The notes: generated by a model from the letters alone, not told the origin. A stretch of DNA of 64,000 bases from Pyrocephalus nanus (GCA_038380795.1 CM076279.1:2247001-2311000), one strand, 5' to 3'; numbered from the stretch's first letter, positions 13,646 to 26,800 are shown. A program made the numbers and translations.

Positions 13646-16275
13646 AGCCCTGTCCTTGGAGTTTTTTCCACTCTCCCTGGTTTTATTGCACTGACTCATA
13701 GTCTGGGGCTTTTCCTATCTCCCCACCAAGGCTCGTGGGCAGGGTTTGCATTGTGTCTGACGGTGCTATTTAGGGCTCTGATGGTAATTACCAGTAAGCA
13801 CAGAGGGAATTATTAGACCTCTCCACATCCCCCACGAGTGGCTGTTCATTATAATCCCAGGCTTAGTACCTGTGGTGGTTCTGCTCCTGGAGCAAGGCAA
13901 TATCCTGTCAGAATCGCAGCAGGACAGCTTTTCAAACACATCATTTCATGGAATTTCAGCATGAAATCTGAAAAAGGAAATAGGGAAAGAAAAGCCAACC
14001 TAAGCTCCAGGAGCTCAGCACCTCCAGGAGTTGGGCCCTTCAGCAGCACTGCCCTAGCAGGGGTCCCTGCTATCCCTCTCCTTTAATGACCCATTTGACT
14101 ACAATTTGCAGAAGCAGGCTCAGTAATATAATTAATCTTGGACTATAAAGTAACTGCTGTGCTGCCATGAGGCTGAGAAAAATATACCTTCTGGAAAGTG
14201 CTTTGTCTTGTAATAGGCTGCTCTGCTAATATGTATTCTAATAACAGTGCAAAGAGGAAAACCATTTGGAAGGGTTTGTTATTTCTCAGCGCTCTGTGTT
14301 GGAATTCATGTCACTGTAGAAGTTATTATTGTAATAAAAAAGTAAAAATGAGTTCTCAAAATACACTATAGCATATTATTCAGGACAGGCTGTAAGCAGA
14401 GCCTTAATGTTAAGCACATGCATGGATCACTCTGAAGTCAAAGCAAAGGGGTGGATTGAAGCAAACTGTTTTCCTGACTCAGGACTCCACACTGATCCTC
14501 CAGATAATAGAAAAAGACAGGCACGAACTCATGGGGAAAAAAAAAACCCTAATCATATTAAATCAGTGGTAAATTCCCCTGCACCATACTGCAGCCCAGT
14601 TCAGGACAGAGTAAATTACTGTATTTATTTTAGAAGCATTTCTGGGCCAGCTGTGAAGCCAAGCATTGGGCATTGCATCCATAAGCTCCTCACCACTGAA
14701 CAACACACATTTCCAAAGGGATTCAGCTCCATCTTTAACATTTGATTGATCTGCCTCTTCTACAGGTTCCTCCAATCCCTCTTGCTCTGATGGTTAAAGA
14801 ACTTCTACACTGCATCCAGGGTCAGTTTTCCTTCTCCCATAGTTTACAGATCCTCCCACTATTTATAGAGTTATCTTACATGTGTTTTGAGCCTTCCCTG
14901 TAAAGGGATGAGCAATGTATTTGATTTTTGTTCTGGTTCAACTTCCACCATCCTGAATTCAGGGGGGAAAATGGTAGTATTTTGGGAAGATTTCCCAGCC
15001 CTGAAGTGTTTGAAGAGCCTGCCCTGTGTGCAGGGACCTCTTGCAGAGACAAGTGGTGCCACCTAGGCCAGGAGAGCTGCTCTGACAAACCCAGCAGGCA
15101 CATTTCTTTAATAAATAGTGAAAATTTTTAAAAATGCCAAGACCAGGCTGTGCAGAATCCATAACCTGTCCCTGCTCTATCCGGAAACCCAGTGTGCAAC
15201 AACCCACACTGCTGCCAGTAACATGATTCAAAGAGGTGTTTCTCATCTCCCCCATCTCTTCAAGCTGCTCATTACAAGAACTTATTCATGCAAAAGTCAA
15301 GATGTGAAGTGTCCTTCCTTCCTATCCTGCTGCTTCTGGAGATGCCTAACGGGATTTTAGGAAGGCAAACCCACACTGAGCATCAGCCTGACGGAGGCAG
15401 AGCGCTGCCAAGTTATTATTGCAGCATTTTGTTATTATTTAATAGGAAGCATCCCAGACATCTCAACAAATAGGAGTTCCCTCGAGGCTATTTTGCACAG
15501 TATTTCTTGGATCCTGTGACTCAGCACTTTATCATCACTGAAATGATACAAGAAGTGAGACTCGAAGAGGCAGCAAACAGCACTTCCAGCGGATGAGAAG
15601 TGGGTGCACTGGTCAGGAAAGATTTGGTGAGTCCTGTGGGAACCAGAGGAGCCCTCGGACCTCTGGGCTGGGCCTTTCCAATGGGAAATTGTCCATTCCC
15701 ACCGCCCAAAGGAAAGATGCTGCACCCGCTCCGGGTAACCAGGCTAAAGGATCCATCCTGGGGGAAGCCTCCAGAGCATTTCCCAACCTCCTCGTGGTGG
15801 CCATATGAGGGATGAAAACTGGTTTCACACCAGCATTTGCTGACAGCGAAATGTAATGAGAAACACTGACACGAGACAATGCCGACCGCATCCTAATTGG
15901 CACTTCATGTCCCCACCCCGGGGATCAGAGGACTCCAGTGCAGCAGAACGAATCACAGCACCAGCCCAGCTCCCCCCTGCTCTGCTGCCCCAGGGCTCCA
16001 GGCTGGGATTCTCCTCCTGTCAGACCCTCCAAAGTGAAATCCTCAGCACAGGGAGCACAGTGGTGCTGGTTGTGGGACAGGTCTTCTGGCTGAATCCCAA
16101 GGAAAAGGAAAAAGAAGGAATTCAAGTTTGGTCCCATCTATTGAACACGGACATCACTGGTGTGTCAGGAAGTGATGGGAAGGCTGAAAGCCTCTTTGAG
16201 CCTCTTCAAGGGCACCCAGGCCCTGGGACCTTTGGGCTTTCCATCTGAGGTACAGGCATATGAGGATCTGCAAAA
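13646..16275. other. Gene-free stretch
   Basis: No gene recognised. It includes the AT-rich candidate element at 14085-14420; the rest is unique-looking DNA of mixed composition. Confidence 0.6.
14085..14420. promoter_or_regulatory. Candidate conserved non-coding element
   Basis: Repeat-free block with TAATATAATTAATC near 14133 and several further TAAT cores, flanked by GC-richer DNA. Regulatory function is inferred from composition only. Confidence 0.25.
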
Positions 16276-16475
16276 TCCCAGAATGGTTTGGGTTGGAAGG
16301 AACCTTAAAAATCGTCTTGTTCTACCCCTCTGCCATGGGCAGGGACACCTTCCACCAGCCCAGGTTGCTCTAAGCCCTGTCCAACCTGGCCTTGGACACT
16401 TCCAGGGATGGGGCAGCCACAGCTTCTCTGGGCAACCTGTGCCAGGGAATCACCAGCCTCCCAGGGGAGGGGGAA
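16276..16475 (-). mobile_element. CR1 LINE 3' fragment
   Basis: Reverse-complement CR1 3' end with the same truncation point and the same GGGAATCAC wording near the break as the copy at 51-258, where other copies in this window read GGGCCTCCC. Confidence 0.93.
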
Positions 16476-16716
16476 GAAGGGAAGGCAAATGCAAGGGGAC
16501 AGGAGGACAAGGCTGGGGGGGACAGGAGGACATCCTGGAGTTTTCCACCTGCTGTGTCCATGGGGCTGCACATTTTGGCATCCCGGCCATCCATAAAAAC
16601 CCACCTGGGATGTTTCTCCCGCAACAATGAGCAGATGCCCAAAGTGAGATCTGAGCTGACCCTGTGCAGTGTTTGGTCCATGTTCTCAAAAAGAGGAGGT
16701 TTTCAAGCTCGAGGAG
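16476..16716. repeat. Flank block B, homologous to 259-433
   Basis: Shares CCATAAAAACCCACCTGGGA and GAGCAGATGCCCAAAGTGAG, plus intervening sequence, with block A. Carries an extra G/A-rich stretch of about 70 bases (roughly 16490-16560). Confidence 0.85.
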
Positions 16717-19700
16717 TCTCCTCATTCCACCCATTATTTGCTAAGAAACCCCACAGTGATTCTGGACTGAATGAGAGGATTTCACACACTGGTCATGACC
16801 TGCCACTGCTCCTGTGCACGTATGTAAATAAAACCTGTTGCATCACACTTCAGCTTTGAAACTCGTGAGTCACCTCTATCTAAACACCACTTTTGGCAAA
16901 GCATCTTGGACATTTTCTACCTTTCAAGGTTAGGGTTTTTCCTCTGCAGGAACACCAGCTACTGCAAAAGCCTTACTTTTAACTCAGATCAGGGCTGGGA
17001 AAAGCAGCAAGAGCCACTTGTGCTCCCTTTTGCAGGCTGGGGAAGGCAGTGCAGTAGTTTTAGTCCCACTGGTGGTTTCCCCAAGCATCAGCCTGTTCCC
17101 ACAGTTATCCTGTGTCCCTTTTTGCTCTGTGTCCTGAGAGACAGCAGCTGTGGGGCTGCTCCACTCCTGCTCCCACCTGCCAGGGCATCTCAGAGAGACT
17201 GAAACCTCCAGAGCTGCATTTTGCTTCTCTTTTCTCCTCCCCCCTCCCAACTCCAGTCCAGGGCATAAAAACACATCCATTCCCACAAGAGAAACACTGA
17301 AAACCCCACGAGGCAGAGCTGGAGCAGCAGGAGGAGCTGATGCTCAGGCAGGGAGGAGTGCGGGCAGCCAGAAAGTAGGTCCAAGGTGATGGGAGTTAAA
17401 AACAAACCCATCCCGTCCCGTACCCGGCGTTGTTGTTTTCTCCTGCGAGGTTGCTCAGGAAGTTTGCAGCAGGATGCTCCGCTGACCTCTGATCGGGGAG
17501 CCGCGTTAACACTTCGCTTACCTTTTCTCCCACAATACACGGAGTGTTTTCCTCCCTGGGGATCTGGCTCCGGGGGCTGCGGGTTTCCTGTGCTGGGGAG
17601 CAGCTTAACCCTTTGGGAGCAGCTTAACCCTGGTGGGGTTGGGGTTCATCCCGTGGGAAGGTGGGATGGGGCAGGTGGGGACCCCTTGGTCTGCCCAGAG
17701 GGGACACCAGAGCAAGGGCAGGGTGGAAATGGGGGCTCCAAGGAGGAGGCAGAGCTTCCATGGAGGGGCTTGGGGAAAAGAAGGAAAACAGAGGAAAAGG
17801 GGGAGAGGAGAAGTGGAAGAAATCAGCATAGGTTGATATTTCCAGGCAGAAAGAAAGGAGCATTTCAGGGATGGTCCACAGGGCCATGGAGTGATGTGGA
17901 GAGGCTCCCACACAGAAACCTTGGCAAAAACCAGGGCACTGGGTGCAGGGTGGTGCTGGAGGGAGCTCCCAGGACCTCTCCTAATCTGGTAGAAGAAATG
18001 CTGCAAATAACCCTGGGATAACACCTGCTGGAAGTGACAGGGTGTGGGAGGGGAGGATGTTCACCTGTCCCATGTGCTCAGCCTCCCCCCAGCTGCTCCA
18101 GTGGGATCCCTGTGGGAAACAGCATCAGTTTGGACTCCCTGGCTGCCAGGAATGTTGTCCTCAGTTATCCATGCTTTACAGAAGGGAAGGAAGGAATAAG
18201 TGATGAAAAACAAATAAGTTGTTTGCTTGTGTTTTTTGAACTAAAATTGTATCCAGCCAAAAAAAGAGTCAAAATCAGGGGCTTTGCAGGGTGCTCTGAT
18301 AAGTGCCATGACCAAGGAGGTCAGAATAGAGGATGGTCCGCTCCAGAAGCATGAGGAGGTTCTACCACCTGGATGCAAAATAAAGGTTCAACATCCAGAA
18401 AAATCTATCCTCATGCTGAGGAGTCCTGTGGAGGGACCTCTCTGGAAGTGACTCCTTGGGAGAACCTTTGCTTTGTCCCAAGGGATTCTCTGTCCTATTT
18501 GCTCACTGGGACCTTGCAGCCCTTAATAAGCTTTGGGCTAATCATGCAGGACCTGGGAGGTGGAAATCCCATCTCATACGTGCATTTGAGCCACAAACAC
18601 AGCCTGGAACGGAGCCAGGAATTATCCTTACCCTCCATCTCTGCAGCTCTTGCCCTCTCTGGGCCCATCCAGGGAGGTCCACTGGAAGAAGGAGCGGGAC
18701 AGCACCATCCCCAGGGCTCTGCTGGCTCCCACTCTCCTGGTTTAATGGCACTCTGTACCCCGGGGGCCACAACAATGGCTCCAAAACAGGAGCTCTGGAA
18801 AGAGCGACTCACTTGCTGAGCCATTGAGGATGTTGTTTATATGTTAGATCCTGTTTTCTTCCTCCAGCAAAGTGCTTCTCCTCCCAGGTGCATCTCCCGA
18901 GGCAGCTTCCTGCCGGTGTGACCCGCGGGAGAGGCCGGGATCAGCCGGGGGTACCCCCTGCCACGAGGGGCTGGGGCACCTTGGCCAGGGGAGAAGCCCC
19001 CCAGCCAAGGGCCCTGGGCTGGCTGAGCCTGTGAGGTGATAAATAAACTCATCTCTGTGGTGCTGAGAGCAAGGCCTGGGTGTGCTGCTGCCTCGCCCGA
19101 GTTCTCTGGGTCCATGTGGGATTCCTGGCATCCTCCAACCCCACTGGGAACCAGCCCCGAGCGCTGGGGGAGCTCAGGGTGGAAGGGGTCACCACCACCA
19201 TGAGACCTTCTGTGGGCAAAACCAGCCCCTTGGGAAGCCCTCAGGTGTGCACAGAGGCTGCAGTGAGATTTTTCCGTGGAAATTATCCTGGACAGTGCTC
19301 CAAACTGACAGAAAACAGGACAGAGGTGCCATCCACCCCCAGCACAGGCTGGCTGGAGCTGCTCTGCACACTGCTGGCGGCAGGGAAGCTGATGTGCCTG
19401 TGGGGACACTGACTCAGGGGGGACAGGCTAAAAAATCTGGAGATTCCTAATTATGCTCCCAGGGAGGGAATCCGTGAGCCATGGGGAGGCTGCGGTGCCG
19501 TGCACGAGGACATGGCGGTGTCACCACCCCCAGGGGCTCCTGCTGCAGCCTGTGCTGCCCTGGGGGAAGGACACCCACCTCCCTTCCCACCTTCAGCATC
19601 TCCCACTTGCCCAGGACGCTGCCTGGGCTGACACGTCCCCCGTTACGGGAGGGGAGGTGGGAACCGGGACGCGGGGCCGGGAAGCGCAGCAGCTGCCAAC

Positions 19701-20204
19701 ATGGGAATGTTTGAACAAGGAGAGAAACCTCATTCAAACAAATAAATAAACAAGCTGACATCCTCCAGGCCCAGGTTTATGATAATAAAAACAGAGCGCG
19801 CAGCCCGTGGGAGGAAAGCGCGCCGTGTATTTTCACATCTCCCGCTTCCTCCGAGGCCGTCGCAAGAATTTCCTCCGTGTCCATCGCTTCCTCCTGACAT
19901 TTCTGAGCTCAGAAATCCCTATCTGAGCCCTGGTGCCCTCTCCTTGGCGAGTGATGCAGGAAGAAGAGCCTTTGAAGGATCTCTCTCTCTCGGGCAGATT
20001 TTTGTGCCTGGTGGTTTTGAAGTGCCTGAGGCAGGGCAGGGGTGAAGCAGAGCCCACCACATCCCAGCCTGGGGTTTTCCCCTTTTTCCAGCCTCTCAGC
20101 AAGCCTGGAGAGCTGTGCAGAGCAGCTTTTCACAGGGTCATTTACCCACGGGAGGGTCTTCTCCAGCCAGGCTCTTCCTATTGATTTCCAAGGGGTTTTC
20201 ATGG
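16717..20204. other. Gene-free, GC-rich stretch
   Basis: No gene recognised. A frame at 17386-18021 is open for 211 codons, but an open frame also runs on the other strand across the same DNA and neither resembles a protein. The CpG-dense patch at 19610-19880 lies here. Confidence 0.6.
19610..19880. promoter_or_regulatory. Small CpG-dense patch
   Basis: Local clustering of CG dinucleotides (for example GGGACGCGGGGCCGGGAAGC and AAAGCGCGCCGTG) in otherwise CpG-poor DNA. Could mark a small CpG island. Confidence 0.3.
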
Positions 20205-20290
20205 AAATCATGGAATGGTTTGGACTGGTGGGAGCTTAAAGCTCATCTCCTTCCACCCCTTCCACACCTTCCAGGCTGCCCAGAGAGCAA
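20205..20290 (-). mobile_element. Short CR1 fragment, internally deleted
   Basis: AAATCATGGAATGGTTTGGA and the segment after it match the CR1 3' terminus in reverse complement, then it jumps to CTGCCCAGAGAG. Diverged and partly deleted. Confidence 0.75.
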
Positions 20291-21433
20291 TCCCCAATTC
20301 TGAGGAAATAAGATGCATCTGGGACCTGCACCTGCTGCTTGAGCTGAACCCATTCCATCTTTTTTTTTTTTTTTAATAAAACCTTCTCTTGCAGTTTGCA
20401 GTCCCAGAGACATCCCACACACACACTGATGCCATGGGGTGCACCAGTCAGGAACTCAGTGCAAAGAAGTGGTTCAGGGATGGGTAAACTGAGGCACCAA
20501 GTAACAAACTTGCTTATTCACCACCCCCAGCTCCATTGCAGAGTCCCAAATAAACCCCGGGAGGTTTCAGTGTTGTTTCCGTGTGAGGGTGCTTAAAATT
20601 GTCTGTGCTTTCAAAAAGTGGGGGGTGAAGCCTTTCGCTGGTGTCTCAGAGACTGTCGTGCCTGGAGCAGCTCGCAGTTGTTTGCACTCATTTGTGAATG
20701 AACTTGAGAAACCAAACCTGATATTACAGTAAACAGGTTACAGAGATGTGAGCTGGGATATCCTGGAAAGCCCCAGCTGCCCTGAAAAGGAAAGAAAAAA
20801 AAAATGGGAAGAAAAAAAAAGCTCCAAGTGCATTCCAGAGTCTTTTAAACGGAGGTGAAGTTGCCCCGACTCTTGTTCCAGCCAAGGCAATTTTTTTTTT
20901 TTCCCAGGCAGTGGGTAATTTGGGCACCTTTGCCCTAAAGCAGTGACCTCCAGCTTTCAGCCCGGGGCTGTGTCCCCAGGGCAGTGCCATTCACACCTCG
21001 CCAGCCTCCCCATCCCCCCGAGCCTGAGAGAGAGACCCAGCGGCCGGTACCACAGGGGGAAAAAAGAAAAAAAAAACAGTCACCTTGGGAAGAGAATGCT
21101 TCCCATTTTTTGGCTCTCAGAGGTGTCAAAGGAAGCAATCTGACGTCGAAGGGCCGGAAAAAAACAGCTTCTTGGCTGCTGTTGCTCATGCACAGCGAGG
21201 TCACTCCGAGAGATATCAGTGGCTTAAAAATAAATGCAGCATGGAGGTTGCCATTCAGCCATATCCTGCATCCCAGAGCTGCGAGGGCTGCAAGCAGGAA
21301 GAAACTGGAATGACCTTCCCTCCCCCCTCCCCCATTCCTGCTTTTTTTATTTTTTTTATTTTTTTTTTTCCCTTTTCCATGCTCCTGGCAGTAAATCACT
21401 GAAATCTCTGTGTTCTGATTATGCCTCATTAAA
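20291..21433. other. Gene-free stretch
   Basis: No gene recognised. Several homopolymer A and T runs (20358, 20797, 20889, 21060, 21344). Confidence 0.6.
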
Positions 21434-21527
21434 AACGTGGGTTAGTGGTGGCCTTGGCAGTGAGGAGGGGAGAGTTGGACTTGATGATCTTAGGTAGCTT
21501 TTCTGACCCAAACTATTCTGTGATTCC
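21434..21527 (+). mobile_element. CR1 LINE 3' terminus
   Basis: Plus-orientation CR1 tail: GTTAGTGGTGGCCTTGGCAG, GTTGGACTTGATGATCTTAG, and the CCAAACTATTCTGTGATTCC terminus. The A+T-rich terminal repeat runs directly into a GAT microsatellite. Confidence 0.9.
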
Positions 21528-21561
21528 ATGATGGTGATGATGATGATGATGATGATGATGA
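21528..21561 (+). repeat. (GAT)n microsatellite grown from a CR1 tail
   Basis: About eleven GAT triplets with one early interruption, contiguous with the CR1 3' terminal repeat, from which it probably arose. Confidence 0.9.
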
Positions 21562-24500
21562 GCAGCTCCAGGTAGTCCATAGTCCACACCCCTTGTCCTG
21601 GCTGCAAAGTGAGTTCATAGACATGCACATGGGAAATAGAATTTTCTTCCCAATTTATTTACTAGCTTCTTCAGCAGATTAAAACAACATCAGAAATACA
21701 TGAGTGTTGTCCTGATGGAGCCTGTCCAGGCAGGAGTCACTGCTCTTGCCGTGGGATGCTGAGGACAAGCACACAGAGGGTGAAGCTGTTGGTCACACAG
21801 GTGATGCTCCCTTGCTCAAGGAGCAGCTCAGTGCTTCAGGAAATGCTCTGGCATCTCCAAATCTGGCCCTGTTCGCTCCTGCTCTTTGTACTCCACCTTC
21901 TTCTCACCTTCCTACCTCCCTCTGGGTCCTCCAGCCTCCACCAGAGATGTGAAGGAAGCTCTGAACGAGGAGCCTGGGTCAGGCAGGGGCAGGAGCAAAC
22001 CCTTCTGGGAAAGAAGCTCCCAGGTAGAGGCTTAAGAATTTAAACACTTTATACATGGAGTAAAACAGCCCTTGGCCCAAATGCTTCTCACCTTGCAGCA
22101 ATGGTAAGAATCACCAAAAAAAAAAATCTGTGGACAGAAACCAGCTTATAAACCCGTTTACATTTTCTCCTGAGAAACTTCAGAACACAGGAAAGAATCG
22201 ACACCCAAACAGAGAAAGAAAGAGGAAGAAGATTTATGTCTCCTAAGCTTACAGGATCAAAACAGGCCATGATGTCAGATGTGATGGAGCCCACAATCCC
22301 CTTTTGATGTCTGCAGGAAGGAAAGAAGATGCTGAGAACTTTCTCAGCTCTGTGGACGCTATTTCCACGTCCAGGGTCAGGAGGTGGTGGAAAGGAAAAT
22401 AAAGCCCCACTGGGAAATGAGAAGTTAAAAGAGCTCTTTCCTGCCCTGAGGCTGCTGGGCAGGGGCAGAGCTGTGCCCAGGGGTGGTGGGGTGGGTGGGA
22501 TGGGGCCGCCCAAGCCTGGGATGAACACGAACCACAGTCAGTGGCTGTGCAACACCTGCACTGTGGTGCTGCCTTCAAACAGCTGTGGAGGTTCACAGAG
22601 GGGTTTAAAAAAGCAAATGGCATCAGTGGTGGCCACAGGTTGACCTGACCACGTCCCCTCTGACAATAGTCCGTGATCCCACCACGCTATTCACAGGGAA
22701 TCCCTAAATTTAGATATACCAGCTGTGAGAGCGCTATGCAAGGTATTTAAGGGACTATAATTTTAGACAAAGCATAATTGTGAGATATATTTAATTGTGT
22801 TATATGTGGGGCTGAGCGATGCCAAATATTTTCCATGGTTATTCATGTAGATCTTTACATGAATTAGCAATAGCCATGGGCATCCCTGCCCAGCCTGTCA
22901 CATGAGGGAGAGGGGAAGCTGAATCTTGCCTTTTTCTCCAGTTGGTGTCTGTGAGGAAAGGGCTCAGGCATCCACTGGAGCAAGGAAAAGAAAAATCCCC
23001 AGCTTGCCTGGGGTGTGTCACAGGCATCCCGCCTGCAATGGGAATGGATTCTGTCCATCATCACATTAAACACAAATAAATCAATCAGTAAAGGGGGTTT
23101 ACCAAGCAAGCCAGGAAATTTAGGGAATTTTTTATCTGCTCACAGATTTTCCACAAACAAACAAATAAAAAAAAAAAAAGCCCACCTGAGGGTTTTCTTA
23201 AACCCTTCTGCACATTTTCCTGGACCAAGACATGGAAGTGGGCATCTCCTGCTGCAATCCCCCTTTTCTCCATGAGCCAGGCTTTCATCCCTGTGCCAGG
23301 GATGCTGCACTGCAAATCCCAGAGCACCTTTATTTATTTGTGCAGCCTGCTGGAGGATCACCCCCACTCGAGCTGCTTGGTCTCAGTTACACCCTTGCCA
23401 GACACTGTTTGAACTAATGTCATTTTTAATAAGTCACAGCCAAAATATCAAGTAGGTCTGGTTTGTTTTGGTGGCTGAACCTCTACACTCGTGTGCCTGA
23501 GTAGAGCTGATTGCCTGTGGTGTCTTAAGGAATTCCTTCGTGCCAGTTGGAATTATCCTGGGCGATGGAAAACCCACCGGGCGTGCTCTGGGGTGCTCCC
23601 AGCGCTCACTGGGGAGATGCAGAGCCTGTAAAATGCACCTATAGCACGTGTTCATAAGCTCTCCAACCTCCAGGGAAATTAAAAAAGAGGAAATAAAGCA
23701 AGAGGTTTGTAAGGAAAGCCGTGGTGGTGCTCCTGGGGCTCAGCACTGAACCGAGATTCCAACAGGGCATGGAGAGCTCTGCCCTGGGCAGGGAAGACCA
23801 CAAACCAGGGATAGGGTGTCTGAAAGAACATCTCCCAAACCCCCTGCAGATGCCCCAATTGCAAGTTCTTGCTGCTCTGCGTGTTCTTTGGTGCTTTCTC
23901 TAAAAAATATGAAAAAATAAAATATGGATTTTAGTCAGAATGCCCATGAGCTGCTCAGACGTGAGGGAGTTATGCCAGATCAAAAGCCACGAGTAGTTTT
24001 ATTTGAATTGCTCTGGGATCTCCTGCAGTGCTGCAGAAAGGGCTGCTGGAAGGCTCTGTGTGTCCAGGAGGCTGTGCAGCATCCCTGGAGCTCCCACAGG
24101 AGCATCCTCACTGGTGGACTGGTCCCTCTCCTGCCCAGTGCCATCCTCAGCCAGACCCACCACGGCACCAGCTGGTCCCAGATTGTCCCATTTTACAGCA
24201 GACACATCATCCATCATGATGGCAACAAGTCTGTTCTTCCCCAGAGTGTTCCCAGAGTTTCGTGCTGCCAAGGCCAGATGTGAAGTGCTCGGGAAGGTTT
24301 CATCTCCCAGCACTTCCCAAATAACCCCGTGCAGGATGAACAGGGCAGACAGCAGAGTCATCTGAGCTCCTCCAGGAGAAACAACTGCACTTTCTAAGCT
24401 GTCCTGATTTCCTTTCTCTTGTCCCCCTCCCTCCTTCTTTTCATCTTCTTGTATTTCAGGAGGGAGAGGAAGAGGAGGAAGGAAAGGGTAATTTTGACTG

Positions 24501-26564
24501 ATGATGAGGAAATGGTTGGGTGTAACTCGAGCCAGTTTTTTGTCAAACACTCAGCACCCAGCATCATTTTCCACAGCCTGGGGAGGCTCATCTTACCCTA
24601 CTACCTGGAGGGTGTTTAACAGGCTGCATCCATCCCCCCAGCAGGTCAGAGCTTTCCACACTTCCACAGAAGAGGGGAAATTGTGTTTGGGTATGTTTTT
24701 TTTTTCATTTGCTTTTTTTCCAGCATGACTTGTCCTGTCTGCCTTGGGCCAGGCTAGGGAGCAGTTCCTGAGCTGGTCCTGGGAAGCAGCAGCACCTCTT
24801 AGCAAGGAAAAAAAAAATCCCAACAAGGGGAGAGCCTTAAAAATTGCCATTTTGGGATTTTGTGCTGAATTACCTTCAGCAGGGCTCAAAAGGGGGAATG
24901 TAGGACTGAGTTTTTATGCTGACAGGAGAAGGCTGAAGTGGAGATAGGAAAAGGCTGAAGAACTACAGCTGCACTGGAGGGACTTGATCCAACAGGCTGC
25001 AGCTCTAGGAATGGATTCAGTAAAAGACAGGACAAAGGTATCAGAGATCAGGAGCTGGTCCAGCTCTTGTGGGCCACAGGGTGTGAAAACTCCCTTTAGG
25101 GTCTCTGTCTTGGCATCACTCTGCTCCCTGTGGTCCCTCCAGCTCAGCTCATGGGACTCCCCCTAAACTCAGAGGTGTCTTTCCACCCCAGCATCTTCTC
25201 AGTGACGATGGCCAAGGGCAGGAGAGCTCACTCAGCCCTGCTCTAACCACACACAGCCCTCACTTCATGTCCACTGTGCTGGATGGGAATAGTCTTGGCT
25301 GAAAACAAAAACCAGAGAAAAAGGTGAAGTAGCTCAGAGGACGAACAGCAGGAAGAGAAGAGTCATTGTCAGTGCACAAATCACAGGTGGAGGCAAGGCA
25401 TTTGTCAGCATTATGAATAACAAGCACTCCTTCCTTAGCTGACTAAAAAGGATTAATTTTTAAAAACCCAACTGCTTTTTATTATTAATGTTCCACCTGG
25501 GTGCCTCGAGCTTGTGAATAAAATAAATTTGGGTTGGTTTCAGATTTATCTTCAGGTGGCTTCACGTCAAGTGTTTCAGAGATAAAATGTGTTTTGCAAG
25601 ACAGGACAGAATGGTTTTATAATATGTTTGTAATCAAATGGTTTCATGGAGATATTATTCTCCACCCATAGAATCTTATTAAATTCAGTTGATGGATTTT
25701 TATATTTGATGACTGCTTGAATAAAACAGTTTGGAGTTTGTTTTGTTCGTTTTTTCTTATCATTTGGGATGAAATCTGGTAAAGTTGTGTGAGCACGTGG
25801 TTTAAACCTGCTTCAGAGCAGTTGCAAGTGTGTTCTGCATACTTATCAGGTGTTGCAATACCGTGATTCACTACTAGTCAATAAAAAAGGAATTATCATA
25901 ACAGCTTCCATGTCACACATGGGATCACACTGCAATTAGGAAGGAAGAGCCCACAGTTATTCACTCCAAATGGTGTTTTATAAGGTACCAAGGGGATCAT
26001 TTCCAGGGAGAAGTCACACCCTGAAGATGTTGTGGCTCAGCACCCACTGCTCTGGGCCAGTGCAGAGGTGTCAGGGCCAAACCAGTGTCACCCTCCTGCA
26101 GTGCTGGGCAGGGGTACGAGCCTGCAAAGCTCTTCAGGCCAGAGTTCCTTTGTCACAGAAATCACTAGGAAGTGATACAACGAAGAGGATTTAGGACCTG
26201 AATGACTTCTGCAGGTCTGGGCAGATGTGGTCCTGTATGGCAGCCAACACCACAAGAAAATCTTAACCCAAATCCCTTGCATTAATCCCACTACGGAAAA
26301 AGAGCTTGTGCAGTGAAAGCAGAGAGGGGATGGGCTGAGTGCTCCCCCCACAAGTGTTAAACTGCACCAGAGGGGAGCAAGGGGCAGCAGGCACAGCCAT
26401 CCCCCCCCCACGGACTGCTGAAGGACCTGCACGGTGTCCCTGTCACTGTGGGACAAAGTGTTTGCTCCCTCTGGGGTGACAACAGTGCCCAGAAAAGGCA
26501 GCAATTCCTAAATTGCCCCATGCTCAGCCCAGGGAACAGAAGAACTGTAAATGCCACTGTGAGA

Positions 26565-26800
26565 CACTGCGGGGGCTGAGACCCGACCTCTCCGCTTGCT
26601 GCTCGGCTGGGTGTGAGAGAAGCCCCTCTGCCATCGCCAGGCTTTGTTCCCTCAGGCTTCAAGGGAGAGTTTCCCTCATTTCCCGAAGCCTGGAGCGTTG
26701 TGGAGCTCCTGGATCTCTGGAGCCTCGGCCGCGATCGCTGCCGGCACCGCCGCTGGCGCCGGAGCTCCGCTCAGACCCCGGCCAAGAGCAACAAAGGACT
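26565..26800. promoter_or_regulatory. Small CpG island-like patch
   Basis: Roughly eleven CG dinucleotides fall within about 50 bases (26726-26778), for example CTCGGCCGCGATCGCTGCCG, against few in the surrounding kilobases. No coding sequence is evident. It could be the promoter of a non-coding transcript or an enhancer. Confidence 0.35.

Noticed and set aside
17386..18024. Open frames of 211 and 139 codons on opposite strands
   Set aside because: Mutually overlapping in GC-rich DNA, with no resemblance to known proteins.
20465..20540. Possible MIR fragment (AAACTGAGGCACCAAGTAAC)
   Set aside because: Short and ambiguous.
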